A DNA stretch of 58,292 nt from Acetobacterium sp. (GTDB lineage: Bacteria; Bacillota; Clostridia; Eubacteriales; Eubacteriaceae), in contig NZ_JAUSPS010000014.1 of NCBI RefSeq assembly GCF_030652775.1, forward strand, positions 1-58,292, given 5' to 3'. The notes under the pieces are model-generated. The model did not search any database, had not been told where the DNA came from, and saw only the letters and a list, made by a program, of their open reading frames with translations. Positions 17,895 through 26,374 of the stretch are shown in pieces; the stretch's first letter is position 1, and every line of letters begins with the position of its first letter. The position numbers were made by a program, and so were the translations under genes.

Positions 17895-18683
17895 ATGAAT
17901 AAAAATTATTATGCCGGATTAGATGGGGGATCAACCTATACCAAGGCGGCGTTGATCTGCCAGAACCAGGTGGTTGATGCGATGGTCACCAACACCGGGA
18001 TTGACAACAATGCTGCGGCCAGTGCTCTGATTGAAAAGATGTGTCAGCGCCGGGGGATTAACCGCACTCAGGTGAGGTATACCATGGCTACCGGTTACAG
18101 CCGCAAGGTCTTTGACATTGCCGATGACGATATTTCTGAAATTACCGCCCATGCCTATGGGGTGCGACTAACCGCCCCAAAAGATTACCGGCCAGGGATG
18201 ATTATTGATATCGGCGGCCAGGACAGTAAAATCATCTATCTGGATCCGCATTACGCCGTTAAAAACTTTACCATGAACGATAAATGTGCCGCCGGAACTG
18301 GCAAATTTATGGAAGTTATTGCCCAGATTCTCGAAACCACCATCGATCAGGTCGGCCCCCTGTCGTTGGAAAGCAAGGCTCCCTGCGACATCAACAGCAC
18401 CTGTGTGGTGTTTGCCCAGTCGGAAGTGGTGTCCCTGGTGGCCCGGAAATATGACCGCCGGGATATTTTGGCCGGGATGCATTTATCGATGGCCAAACGG
18501 ATCATTAAAATGATGAAGAAAGCTGAAAAAGGCGGGGATATTCTAATGACTGGCGGCGGCGCTCTGAATATCGGGGTTCACAAAGCCTTTGAAGAAGAGA
18601 TGATGAGGGACGTTTATGTGGCCAGACACCCCCAGTTTAATGGAGCCATTGGGGCCGCCCTGATTGCCAGCGAGCGGGTCTGA
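17895..18683 (+). CDS. ATP-dependent activase (BadF/BadG/HgdC family)
   Basis: 262 residues, an ASKHA-fold ATPase that holds one [4Fe-4S] cluster between two subunits and drives electrons into dehydratase- or double-cubane-type clusters upon ATP hydrolysis. The phosphate-binding motif GLDGGSTYTKAAL starts near residue 8. The two cluster cysteines are in NDKCAAGTGKF (about residue 131) and INSTCVVFAQSE (about 169). A second nucleotide loop (MTGGGALN) is near 217. The length and cysteine spacing match HgdC. It is the expected partner of the reductase at 16291, and its gene is followed 2 nt later by a CcdA-like gene. Confidence 0.92.
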   Translation: MNKNYYAGLDGGSTYTKAALICQNQVVDAMVTNTGIDNNAAASALIEKMCQRRGINRTQVRYTMATGYSRKVFDIADDDISEITAHAYGVRLTAPKDYRPGMIIDIGGQDSKIIYLDPHYAVKNFTMNDKCAAGTGKFMEVIAQILETTIDQVGPLSLESKAPCDINSTCVVFAQSEVVSLVARKYDRRDILAGMHLSMAKRIIKMMKKAEKGGDILMTGGGALNIGVHKAFEEEMMRDVYVARHPQFNGAIGAALIASERV

Positions 18684-18685
18684 TC

Positions 18686-19408
18686 ATGGGGCTGACATTA
18701 CTGATCCCAGTGCTGGCCACATCCCTGTCGGTGGGGCTGGGCTGCGGCGCCTGCTGCAGTCCAGCGGTCAGCGTCTTTTTGTCCAGCTATATCATTACTC
18801 ATGCCGGGGGGATGAAAAAATCGCTGTTGGCTTTTTTTAGCTTTTTTATCGGCAAGGTCATCGCCGTGGTGCTGTTATGTACCCTGGCGGCGTTGATTGG
18901 CAGTCAGTTTATTGATGCTGCCGGTTATGTCGGCGGGGTCAACCTGGGTCTGATGATGGAGCTGGCAATGATTGCCCTGGGGCTGGTGTTGATCGGAAAA
19001 TGGCTGGTAGATTACAAAAAACCAGTCAACCGCTCTAACCCAGCCCACAGCTGTTCCGGTTGTACGGTTGAAAAAAAAGAAAAAAAGAATGAAACAAGAG
19101 GAGCGGACAATGCAAAAGGGTTGATCCCGTTGTTCTCAGCCGGCTTTGCCTATGGAGCATCCCCCTGTGCCCCGCTGATCATGATGATGGGGGTGGCCAC
19201 CACCTTGCCGCTGGTCACGGCCGCCCTGGTGGGCGGGGTTTTTGCCGCCGCCAGTACCTTGACCCCGGTACTGCTGATGGTACTGCTATCCGGAGTGCTG
19301 TCGGGAAAAATTGCCAAAGAAATTCCCCAGCAGCTGCAGTGGTTTCGCTTAGCCAGCTATGTGCTGTTAACCCTGTTTTCTGCCGGGGCATTGATCAACT
19401 TGATCTGA
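18686..19408 (+). CDS. CcdA/DsbD-like transmembrane thiol transporter
   Basis: 240 residues with six predicted membrane spans in two homologous halves. Each half has a cysteine motif in its first helix: GCGACCSP near residues 19-25 and SPCAPL near 159-164. This is the arrangement of CcdA/DsbD proteins, which carry reducing equivalents from cytoplasmic thioredoxin to the outside. A lysine-rich cytoplasmic loop with a CSGC motif separates the halves. It is 2 nt downstream of the activase and 41 nt upstream of an exported cysteine-rich protein, its most likely redox client. No c-type cytochrome genes are visible, so a role in heme maturation is not indicated. Confidence 0.82.
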   Translation: MGLTLLIPVLATSLSVGLGCGACCSPAVSVFLSSYIITHAGGMKKSLLAFFSFFIGKVIAVVLLCTLAALIGSQFIDAAGYVGGVNLGLMMELAMIALGLVLIGKWLVDYKKPVNRSNPAHSCSGCTVEKKEKKNETRGADNAKGLIPLFSAGFAYGASPCAPLIMMMGVATTLPLVTAALVGGVFAAASTLTPVLLMVLLSGVLSGKIAKEIPQQLQWFRLASYVLLTLFSAGALINLI

Positions 19409-19449
19409 TGAGGTTTTGAAATGAGATATTTAAAAATGAGGTATTTAAT

Positions 19450-19953
19450 ATGAAGAATAAAATTATCAGGCAATTTGTGGCGGCCATCGCTGCTGTGCTG
19501 ATCGTCTATGGGGTCGGCGTCAATACCTACCGCAGCTATGAACAAGTGATGGCCGCTCAGGCGGAAATTCCCCCGGCCATTGTGGTCAAGAATAATGCCG
19601 CCGCTGGTGAAGCTGAAAGCGTCACCGCTGCCGTCACTGCCGATACTGCAAGCACCGCGGCAACGACCAGCGAAACTGCCAGTAGCACTGCGGAATCCAC
19701 CATGGTTACGGAATCAGTCACCGTGGCAGCGGCCGCACCAGTCGAAACTCCGGCGATTGTCGAAGCAACCCCGGCAGCGGCCGAACCAGTGGTCACCGAA
19801 CCTGAACCGGATGTCCCCAGCTTAAGTGAATTTATGTCCCAATTGCGCTGCGGCGGCTGCGGTAAAAATTGTTCATTGCTCAATCCCCGCTGTGGCGTCG
19901 GCAACCAGAAAGCCCAGCAGGCCGAAGCCGAGTATTATGCAACCTACAGCTAA
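19450..19953 (+). CDS. Membrane-anchored exported protein with a C-terminal four-cysteine motif
   Basis: 167 residues. A hydrophobic signal-anchor covers residues ~6-24. Then comes a ~100-residue Ala/Thr/Glu/Pro/Val-rich, cysteine-free linker of low complexity. The compact C-terminal motif RCGGCGKNCSLLNPRCGVG has cysteines at 134, 137, 141 and 148. The four cysteines could hold an iron-sulfur cluster or zinc, or form redox-active disulfides outside the membrane. The spacer would let the head reach through the cell wall. It is the last gene of the activase-CcdA unit, which makes it a candidate electron acceptor for CcdA. I do not recognise a named family. Confidence 0.75.
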   Translation: MKNKIIRQFVAAIAAVLIVYGVGVNTYRSYEQVMAAQAEIPPAIVVKNNAAAGEAESVTAAVTADTASTAATTSETASSTAESTMVTESVTVAAAAPVETPAIVEATPAAAEPVVTEPEPDVPSLSEFMSQLRCGGCGKNCSLLNPRCGVGNQKAQQAEAEYYATYS

Positions 19954-19980
19954 AAAAAGCGGGGAGCTGTAAAACTATTG

Positions 19981-20100
19981 AACCTAACCCAGTACCGATA
20001 ATTGTTACATCATGTTGTACGCATCGGGGTGAACAGGTTGATAAACCTGTCCGATCCCGCAGCGCACAACAGATTAACAATTGGTCGGTACGGCAGTTTA
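19981..20100. repeat. MITE-like structured repeat, copy 2 (inverted)
   Basis: 120 nt whose reverse complement aligns with 17666-17861 at both ends (AACCCAGTACCGATAATTGT at the left, CAATTGGTCGGTACGGCAG at the right). It lacks roughly 80 nt of the interior of copy 1. It has its own hairpin (AACAGGTTGATAAACCTGT). The two copies bracket the activase-CcdA-cysteine-rich gene unit. Confidence 0.65.
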
Positions 20101-20110
20101 TTGAAAACCA

Positions 20111-20143
20111 CAGGACCAGTAAATGCGCTGGTCCTGTTTTTTT
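20111..20143 (+). terminator. Rho-independent terminator
   Basis: CAGGACCAG (20111-20119) pairs with CTGGTCCTG (20128-20136), followed by eight T residues. It closes the redox island. Confidence 0.9.
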
Positions 20144-20199
20144 ATGAACCGATTGGTTGATAAAAAAATCGCAACGGGGTGAGGTTAAGAATTTAGGCA

Positions 20200-20247
20200 T
20201 TGACAAAGAGTGCCGGTGGGTATAGAATAATAATAGAACATATGTAC
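20200..20247 (+). promoter_or_regulatory. dinB promoter with LexA box
   Basis: TTGACA (20200-20205), 17-nt spacer, TAGAAT (20223-20228). GAACATATGTAC at 20236-20247 sits at the predicted transcription start and matches the Gram-positive LexA site GAACNNNNGTTC at all but one base. SOS induction of the following polymerase gene is therefore expected. Confidence 0.75.
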
Positions 20248-20280
20248 TAATTTTATTGAGGTGGATTAAAAGGGTGAACC

Positions 20281-21534
20281 ATGGAACGGATTATTTTACA
20301 CTCAGATATGAACAGCTTTTATGCCAATGTGGAATGTTTATATCATCCCGAAATAAGAGATCTTCCGGTAGCGGTGGGCGGAAATCCGGAGAAACGCCAT
20401 GGCATTATTCTGGCCAAGAATCAGAAAGCCAAGGAAGCCGGCGTCAAAACCGGGGAAGTGTTATGGCAGGCTCGGGGAAAATGTCCCGACCTGGTGATCC
20501 GAGCCCCAAATTATCAATTGTATCTGCGCTTCTCCCGGTTGGCTCGCAAGATATACAATCGCTATTCCGATCAGGTGGAACCCTTCGGTCTGGATGAAGC
20601 CTGGCTGGACGTCACCAACAGTGCCCGGATTCACGGCAACGGCCTGGTGATCGCCGAAAAAATCAGCCGGGATATTCAGGAAGAGCTGGGAATCACCGTG
20701 TCCATCGGGGTTTCCTGGAACAAGATCTTTGCCAAGTTTGGCTCGGACTATAAGAAGCCCAATGCCATCACCGTCATCACCCGGGATAATTACCCCCAAA
20801 TTGTCTGGCAGCAGGAGGTTGGAGACCTCCTCTATGTGGGCCCGGCCACCAAAAAAAAACTGCTCAAATACGGCATCGTAACGATCGGACAGTTGGCCGA
20901 AACATCCGTGGATTTTCTGGTGCTCCAGTTTGGCAAAATGGGGGCAGTGTTATGGCGGTTTGCCAATGGCCTGGATGACAGCTCGGTCAAATCCTTTGAT
21001 GAGCATTATAACGGCAACGAACGGATCCTCAAAAGCATCGGCAACAGCATCACTACCCCCCGGGATTTAAAAGACCTGAAGGATGTGAAATTTATCATCT
21101 ACATGCTCACCGAAAGCGTGGCCATGCGGTTACGGGAAACCGGCTGCTATTGTCTGACCGTGGCCATCCATGTGCGTAACAAAGAATTGCATAGCTTCAC
21201 CCGGCAGCAAAAACTGGCCAAGCCTTCGGATTTGACCCGGGAAATAGCGGAAGCGGCGATTGCGCTGTTTGAAAACAATTATGATTTTAGCTCGGATATC
21301 CGCTCCATGGGGGTGCGGGTCACCGATCTGGTGCCGGACTCAACCCCGATTCAGCTGGATCTGTTTGGCAATGAAGAACTGCGGGTGCGGCAGGCCCGGC
21401 TTGATGAGACTGTCGATGAATTGCGTAAGCGCTTTGGCAATCTGGCTTTGCGGCGGGCGGTCACCATCGGGGATCAGATGAGCGGCCTGGATCCCAAAAA
21501 AGATCATATCATCCATCCGATTGGTTACTTTTAA
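20281..21534 (+). CDS. dinB: Y-family DNA polymerase (DinB/UvrX-like), chromosomal copy
   Basis: 417 residues. Catalytic motifs are intact: HSDMNSFYANVE near residues 7-18 (first metal-binding Asp) and GLDEAWLDVT near 101-110 (second Asp/Glu pair). Palm, fingers, thumb and little-finger regions are full length. It performs error-prone translesion synthesis. It sits behind a LexA-box promoter and 15 nt upstream of a small conserved gene. A second copy with the same length and partner gene is at 39481-40734 and differs mainly by AT-richer codon use. UvrX/ImuB-like and Pol IV-like subtypes are hard to separate without alignment. Confidence 0.93.
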   Translation: MERIILHSDMNSFYANVECLYHPEIRDLPVAVGGNPEKRHGIILAKNQKAKEAGVKTGEVLWQARGKCPDLVIRAPNYQLYLRFSRLARKIYNRYSDQVEPFGLDEAWLDVTNSARIHGNGLVIAEKISRDIQEELGITVSIGVSWNKIFAKFGSDYKKPNAITVITRDNYPQIVWQQEVGDLLYVGPATKKKLLKYGIVTIGQLAETSVDFLVLQFGKMGAVLWRFANGLDDSSVKSFDEHYNGNERILKSIGNSITTPRDLKDLKDVKFIIYMLTESVAMRLRETGCYCLTVAIHVRNKELHSFTRQQKLAKPSDLTREIAEAAIALFENNYDFSSDIRSMGVRVTDLVPDSTPIQLDLFGNEELRVRQARLDETVDELRKRFGNLALRRAVTIGDQMSGLDPKKDHIIHPIGYF

Positions 21535-21549
21535 AGGAGGTGTTGGAGA

Positions 21550-21795
21550 ATGGCGATAAAAAAATTTGTCCAGGTGATTGCAAAATTTGAAGAAGACGGA
21601 AGAATTATTCCCCTGCAGGTTTTATGGGAAGATGGTCGGGTTTTTGAAATCGACCGGGTTCTGGATATGCGCCCAGGGGTATCCTTGAAGGTGGGTGGAC
21701 AGGGGATTCGCTACACTTGCCGGATTCAGAATAAGGAAGTCTGTCTTTATTATGAAGAACCCAAATGGTTTGTCGAGGGCAAGGAAAAAGCCTGA
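21550..21795 (+). CDS. Small conserved protein paired with dinB
   Basis: 81 residues beginning MAIKKFVQVIAKFEEDGRII, predicted to be mostly beta strands. I do not recognise a named family; it is not YolD. It starts 15 nt after dinB with AAGGAGGTG upstream and ends before a bidirectional terminator. A close paralog (40749-40988) follows the second dinB in the same spacing, so the pair travels together. A role as polymerase partner or SOS accessory factor is an inference from that repeated linkage. Confidence 0.75.
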   Translation: MAIKKFVQVIAKFEEDGRIIPLQVLWEDGRVFEIDRVLDMRPGVSLKVGGQGIRYTCRIQNKEVCLYYEEPKWFVEGKEKA

Positions 21796-21839
21796 TCCAA
21801 ACAAACCATGCCCAAGCTAGGATCACCCGGTTAGGGCCA

Positions 21840-21876
21840 AAAACAGCTGCTGTCGATCTAAGACAGCAGCTGTTTT
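21840..21876. terminator. Bidirectional terminator between convergent genes
   Basis: 15-bp perfect stem (AAAACAGCTGCTGTC / GACAGCAGCTGTTTT) with a 7-nt loop, placed between the dinB unit and the convergent helicase gene. Confidence 0.9.
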
Positions 21877-21901
21877 TGCGTTCACAGGCAGCGCAGCGGC
21901 A

Positions 21902-24262
21902 TCACCATTGGGCCCAGAAATCCTGCAAGTTTTTTTTCAGCTCGGCCTCATTCCGGATCCGGCGATGGGGAAACCATTCCCGGGGAAACAGCTGGCGGTA
22001 GCTGGGGCTGCTGAAGCGCTCATCGATCAGGACGATTACGCCGCGGTCGGTTTCGGTTCGGATCACTCGTCCAGCGGCTTGGAGCACCTTGTTCATACCG
22101 GGATAGAGATAGGAATATTCATAGCCGGCGTGGTTCTTTTCATTAAAATAATCCCGGATAATATCGCGCTCAAAACAGATTTGAGGCAGACCCACCCCGA
22201 TAATAATGGCGCCGATCAGTCCCTCGTGCTTTAAATCCACCCCTTCGGAAAAGATCCCGCCCAGCACTCCGAAGCCCAGCATCCCGGTCAGGGCAGCACC
22301 GGGTTCCGGCCGGAACTGATTCAAGAACAGCTCCCGATCCTCCTCGTTCATTTCGGGGGTTTGTCGGATGGTGACAACCTCCGGGTAAGTGTCGCTAAAA
22401 ATCTCAAACACGGCGTTCATATATTTATAAGAGGGAAAATAGACCAGATAGTTGCCGGGGTGTTGCGCCAGCACCGTTTTGATCCGGTCGGCAATGGCGG
22501 GGTAAGTTTTTTCGCGGTTCCGGAAAGTGGTGGAGATAGTATCGGCAATCAGCAGTTCCCGGTTTTTGACGTCAAAGGGCGAGGGTAGACTGATTTTATA
22601 GCTGTCGGGGTCGCCGCCCAGAATTTCTGCAAAATAGTCCAGCGGTGACAGCGTGGCGGAAAAAAAGATGGCCGCCCGGCCGCGTTTGATGGCTTCACCC
22701 AGCAGGTGGGAGGGATCCAGACAAAAGAGTTTTATTTTAGTATCACCGTTGCCATTTTCAACATAGGTCAGATAGCGGTCATCATAAAACTCGGCGGTAC
22801 GCATAAATGTCAGGGCGTTGAAATACAGTTCCAGCAGTTGTTCGTGGGATTTGTTGCCCTCGTTTTTCACCAGCCATGCTTCGGCCAGATTAATAAACTT
22901 TAGTAGCAGCGGCAAGAAATCTTTGGGCGCTTCTGGCTGGCGATAATGCTGGCTGGTCTCAGCCAGTTTCCGCAGCCCGATCATATGGGTGTTGAGTTTT
23001 CCCAGCGCTTTGGCGATGCCGGGATCGGTATCCTTAAACAAGCGCTGCAGTTCCAGGAACGGTTTTTTATAAAGTTCTGCCGAAAACATCGACCGAGCCC
23101 GATCCACCAGATTGTGGGCCTCGTCAATCAGAAAGGTGTAGTCGCCGCCGTTATCGGTAAAAAAGCGCTTGAGATAAACCCGGGGATCAAAAACATAGTT
23201 GTAATCACAGATCACGCAGTCACACCAGAGGGTTAAATCCAGGGAAAATTCAAAGGGACAGACCTGATGCTTGTGGGCATAGCTTTCAATGAGTGGCCGG
23301 GTCAAGCGGTTTTCCTGCTCCAGAAGATCAAGAATAGCGCCGTTGACCCGGTCGAAATGACCCCGGGCGTACTCGCAGTGATCGGGATCGCAGATGGTTT
23401 CTTCCTGAAAACAGATTTTATCCTTGGCGGTGAGGGTGACGCTTTTAAAAGCCAGTCCCTGCTCCGCCATTTTGGCAAAGGCTTCCTCGGCCACCTCCCG
23501 GACAATGGTTTTGGCGGTCAGATAAAAAATTTTGGCAGTATGCCCTTCGGCCATCGATTTAATGGCGGGAAATAGGGTCGACATGGTTTTCCCGATCCCG
23601 GTGGGCGCCTGAACAAATAGTTTTTTATGTTCGACGATGGTTTTATAAACCGCCACGGCCAGTTCCCGCTGACCCCGGCGATAGCTCTCAAAGGGGAAAT
23701 TAAGAGCCCTGATGGCGGCATTTCGCTTAGTCACCCAGTCGCTGCTCAGACGAGCCCAGATCAGGTACTGATCGATCAGATCGTAAAAGAAAGTAGTCAG
23801 TTCGGTTTGGCTAAAGACTTTTAGAAACTGCTTGATCTCATCGCTATCCAGCTGAAAATAGGTCAGTTGGACGCCGATTTCCGGCAGCTCATTCTGAACC
23901 GTATAAATAAAGGCATAACATTTAGCCTGAGCCCAATGGGTTGCGTTATAGTCGGCGTCGATGTATTCCAGGGGTCGGTTGGTGGACTTGATCTCGTCCA
24001 CAATAATCCCGGTATCGCTGGCGATGATGCCGTCGGCCCGGCCTTCGATGCGGAAGCTGAAGCCTTCATACTCGAGGCTGTATTTTAGCGATACCTCGGG
24101 GGTATAGCCCTTGTCCTGGTTGTCTTTCTGAACTTTCTGGTGAGCTCGGGTTCCTTCCAGAGCACTGGCGTTGCTGATAAATTGGGAATCGATATTTCCA
24201 GAACGGAGCATAAACTCCACCAGATTTCGAACGGATAGTTTTATTTCGGGTTGATTGGTCAT
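21902..24262 (-). CDS. XPD/DinG-like iron-sulfur DNA helicase with N-terminal PD-(D/E)XK nuclease-like domain
   Basis: 786 residues. Residues ~20-170 resemble a RecB-type nuclease domain (EGRADGII then VDEIKST). A superfamily 2 helicase core follows: Walker A APTGIGKTMS near 217, Walker B LIDEAHNL and a C-terminal helicase half with GVDLKHEGL. Between motifs Ia and II are four cysteines (KICFQEET, CDPDHCEY, VCPFEF) expected to bind a [4Fe-4S] cluster, as in XPD and DinG. It probably acts in DNA repair. It is convergent with the SOS polymerase unit, which strengthens that idea. Confidence 0.85.
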   Translation of the reverse strand: MTNQPEIKLSVRNLVEFMLRSGNIDSQFISNASALEGTRAHQKVQKDNQDKGYTPEVSLKYSLEYEGFSFRIEGRADGIIASDTGIIVDEIKSTNRPLEYIDADYNATHWAQAKCYAFIYTVQNELPEIGVQLTYFQLDSDEIKQFLKVFSQTELTTFFYDLIDQYLIWARLSSDWVTKRNAAIRALNFPFESYRRGQRELAVAVYKTIVEHKKLFVQAPTGIGKTMSTLFPAIKSMAEGHTAKIFYLTAKTIVREVAEEAFAKMAEQGLAFKSVTLTAKDKICFQEETICDPDHCEYARGHFDRVNGAILDLLEQENRLTRPLIESYAHKHQVCPFEFSLDLTLWCDCVICDYNYVFDPRVYLKRFFTDNGGDYTFLIDEAHNLVDRARSMFSAELYKKPFLELQRLFKDTDPGIAKALGKLNTHMIGLRKLAETSQHYRQPEAPKDFLPLLLKFINLAEAWLVKNEGNKSHEQLLELYFNALTFMRTAEFYDDRYLTYVENGNGDTKIKLFCLDPSHLLGEAIKRGRAAIFFSATLSPLDYFAEILGGDPDSYKISLPSPFDVKNRELLIADTISTTFRNREKTYPAIADRIKTVLAQHPGNYLVYFPSYKYMNAVFEIFSDTYPEVVTIRQTPEMNEEDRELFLNQFRPEPGAALTGMLGFGVLGGIFSEGVDLKHEGLIGAIIIGVGLPQICFERDIIRDYFNEKNHAGYEYSYLYPGMNKVLQAAGRVIRTETDRGVIVLIDERFSSPSYRQLFPREWFPHRRIRNEAELKKNLQDFWAQW

Positions 24263-25072
24263 CGTTTCACCTGTGATCGTTTTGATAGCTCTTTAATATC
24301 TTTAATTTTATGCTAAAAGCTAGAGAAAGTATAGCAGATTTGACGATAGCTGATGACTCTGACGAATCAGTACGTGTTGTGGTAGCAATTGGCGGAGAAA
24401 AGTGCAGAAAAGAGTGGATTATTTCGCATTGGATCAGAGACCTTAGGGGGAATTATATCTTAAAGAATGCTTAAACTTTAGCTCGTATCAGCCCGGAATA
24501 TCAAAAAAATAAGGTCAAAAACAGCAATTTTAATCGAGATTTAAGGTGGCTTTTTAGCTGTTTTTTTATTTAAATGCATTTAATCGCAAACCTTCCCTGG
24601 GGGTATTCTATAAAAAATGATTCCCACGGCTTGAACAGGGTCTAGCTGTCAATTTGCTGGATAAAACAGAATGTTAAACAGCAAGATCATTAAACAAGTG
24701 TATTTGTTTTTGGTGGTAGATGAAAAAATTAATAAGTGCTGCAACCGATATCAAAATCGGGATAAAAAGCATGCCGTGCTTTAATAGAATTTGACTATAA
24801 ATATATTAAGGTTACCCGAATAATAATCATTAAAATAAAGGGATTCATTTTCGAGATGATTTGTTAAATAACGAACAATATATTTCTTGCATGGCAAGTT
24901 GTTTGAGAAATAACAAACAAGTAAATGCAATATATTGCCATAAAAAGAAAAAATATTGACATAAATAGTGGGAGATGTTAACCTAATGAAAATTATAAAA
25001 CAGATGTGCATAAATTGGGTTTTAACAGAAGACACGAAAATTGAAAAGCAATAATTATAGGAGGTCAAAAAA
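24263..25072. other. 810-nt gap without a convincing gene; promoter for the acetyltransferase at 24956-24984
   Basis: AT-rich and mostly non-coding. A 54-codon frame (24313-24477) has no ribosome site and is not called. TTGACA (24956-24961), 17-nt spacer and TAACCT (24979-24984) form a plausible promoter for the gene at 25073. Short dyads are present (GCAATATATTGC at 24927; TTGTTT...AAACAA near 24900). No RNA family was recognised. Confidence 0.4.
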
Positions 25073-25576
25073 ATGGAATTTGGACTAAGAGAATGGAAAC
25101 TGAGTGATGCTGAAAGCATTGTGCCCCTGGCCAATAATGAAAAGATAGCTGGAAATCTGAGAAACACATTTCCCTATCCCTACACCCTGGATGACGCCCA
25201 TCTTTTTATTACAAAAAGTATTCACCAGAACAAAAGAAAGCATTTGAACAAGGCCATCATAATTGATGATTCGCTAGTCGGAGCCATCAGCCTGCTGATG
25301 CAGGAAGATGTCAGCTGTAAAAGCGGCGAGTTAGGGTTCTGGCTAGGCCAACCCTACTGGGGAAAGGGAATCATGACCCAAGCGATTAAGCAGATCTGCG
25401 AAAAAGCTTTTGATGAGTCGGATGTGGTAAGAATTTATGCCCGCCCCTTTGCCGAAAATCAGAAGGCTCGAAGAACCATGGAGAAGGCTGGGTTTCAGTT
25501 GGAAGGCGTTTTCCAGAAGAGTATTTATAAAAATGGAAAACTTCAGGATTCCTGTATGTACGCTTTGACAAAATAA
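25073..25576 (+). CDS. GNAT-family N-acetyltransferase (RimJ/RimL-like)
   Basis: 167 residues with the GNAT fold. A typical RimJ-like beginning (REWKLSDAESIVPLANN) is followed by the acetyl-CoA pyrophosphate loop QPYWGKGIMTQAIK near residues 99-112 and the late motif ARPFAENQKARRTMEKAGF. These enzymes acetylate ribosomal protein N-termini or small amines; the substrate is not predictable here. Ribosome site AGGAGG lies 9 nt before ATG 25073. Monocistronic. Confidence 0.9.
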   Translation: MEFGLREWKLSDAESIVPLANNEKIAGNLRNTFPYPYTLDDAHLFITKSIHQNKRKHLNKAIIIDDSLVGAISLLMQEDVSCKSGELGFWLGQPYWGKGIMTQAIKQICEKAFDESDVVRIYARPFAENQKARRTMEKAGFQLEGVFQKSIYKNGKLQDSCMYALTK

Positions 25577-25662
25577 AACCATCGATGGGGCTACCGATTT
25601 TATGAGTCAGTCAATTAAATGCATATAAATAACAGTTGCGGTCATCGAAAAACTAAATAGAT

Positions 25663-25700
25663 CAAATAAAAAGAACTTCCTAGGAGGTTCTTTTTATTTG
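25663..25700. terminator. Bidirectional terminator
   Basis: CAAATAAAAAGAAC pairs with GTTCTTTTTATTTG around a short loop, following the acetyltransferase. Confidence 0.85.
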
Positions 25701-26029
25701 GGGATGAATGTGTGTCGGAAAAATAAATATAAAAGTGGTTTAATATGCGCTTTTCAGGGAATATAAAGACAAAGCAATAGTTTTTCCCATACTATGGGGA
25801 AGATAATCATAAAAACTGCAAAATTCATGATCGATCGGGGTAATCTGAGTGATCACATTTTGTAAATGAAAAACAAAAAATAATAAACAAAGAATTGAAG
25901 CAATACAAAAAAACAGATTTAAAACCTTGCATATAACAAAAAAAGCATAAATTACCAGATAAACATAAAAAGTAAACGAATGCATATGCTGAAAAATAGA
26001 TCAAACAATAGAATTTACTAAAAAAAACG

Positions 26030-26058
26030 TTGACAGGTTTATTGAATACGAGTACAAT
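26030..26058 (+). promoter_or_regulatory. Strong promoter of the methyltransfer operon
   Basis: TTGACA (26030-26035), exactly 17 nt, TACAAT (26053-26058). The 25701-26029 stretch before it is AT-rich and shows no gene. Confidence 0.75.
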
Positions 26059-26064
26059 GATCTT

Positions 26065-26374
26065 GAAAAAGCAATAGTAATTACAATATTGTTTACGATT
26101 CACAAAAAAACAAGAACTAAGAAAATCTTTAGTGCCTCCCTGGGGAAATTTTAATAATGAAGAAAGGCGTTATGGAAAGGATTGCACCCTAAACTGAAAG
26201 CATGGTGCAAAATAAAACGAGAGCAGGTACGACTGGATAAACTAAGCAAAAGTTGATTGTCGGAATAGGGGCGAAGATTGTTCGGGCATGACCTGCAGAC
26301 AGTCATTGAGAAGGAATTGTCAATGTTATCTTGTTATTGTTATTAAGTATTATACTAATGAAGGAGAAATAATT
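26065..26374 (+). promoter_or_regulatory. Long structured 5' leader of the methyltransfer operon
   Basis: About 310 nt between the predicted start of transcription and the first gene, without an open frame in a good context. It contains the hairpin TTGCACC/GGTGCAA (26182-26210) and a longer-range pair GCAGGT (26223)/ACCTGC (26291). The length is unusual and suggests RNA-based control. I could not match it to a cobalamin, SAM or folate riboswitch by eye; the usual cobalamin core was not seen. Confidence 0.4.

Noticed and set aside
24313..24477. 54-codon plus-strand frame in the 24.3-25.1 kb gap
   Set aside because: No ribosome site, no promoter and no similarity that I can recognise.
24781..25167. 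128-codon minus-strand frame upstream of the acetyltransferase
   Set aside because: It overlaps the acetyltransferase start and promoter and is a low-complexity Phe/Ser/Ile product of AT-rich sequence.
26065..26374. Cobalamin riboswitch before the corrinoid operon
   Set aside because: Expected from context, but the conserved core and B12-box sequence were not found by eye; kept only as an unidentified leader.
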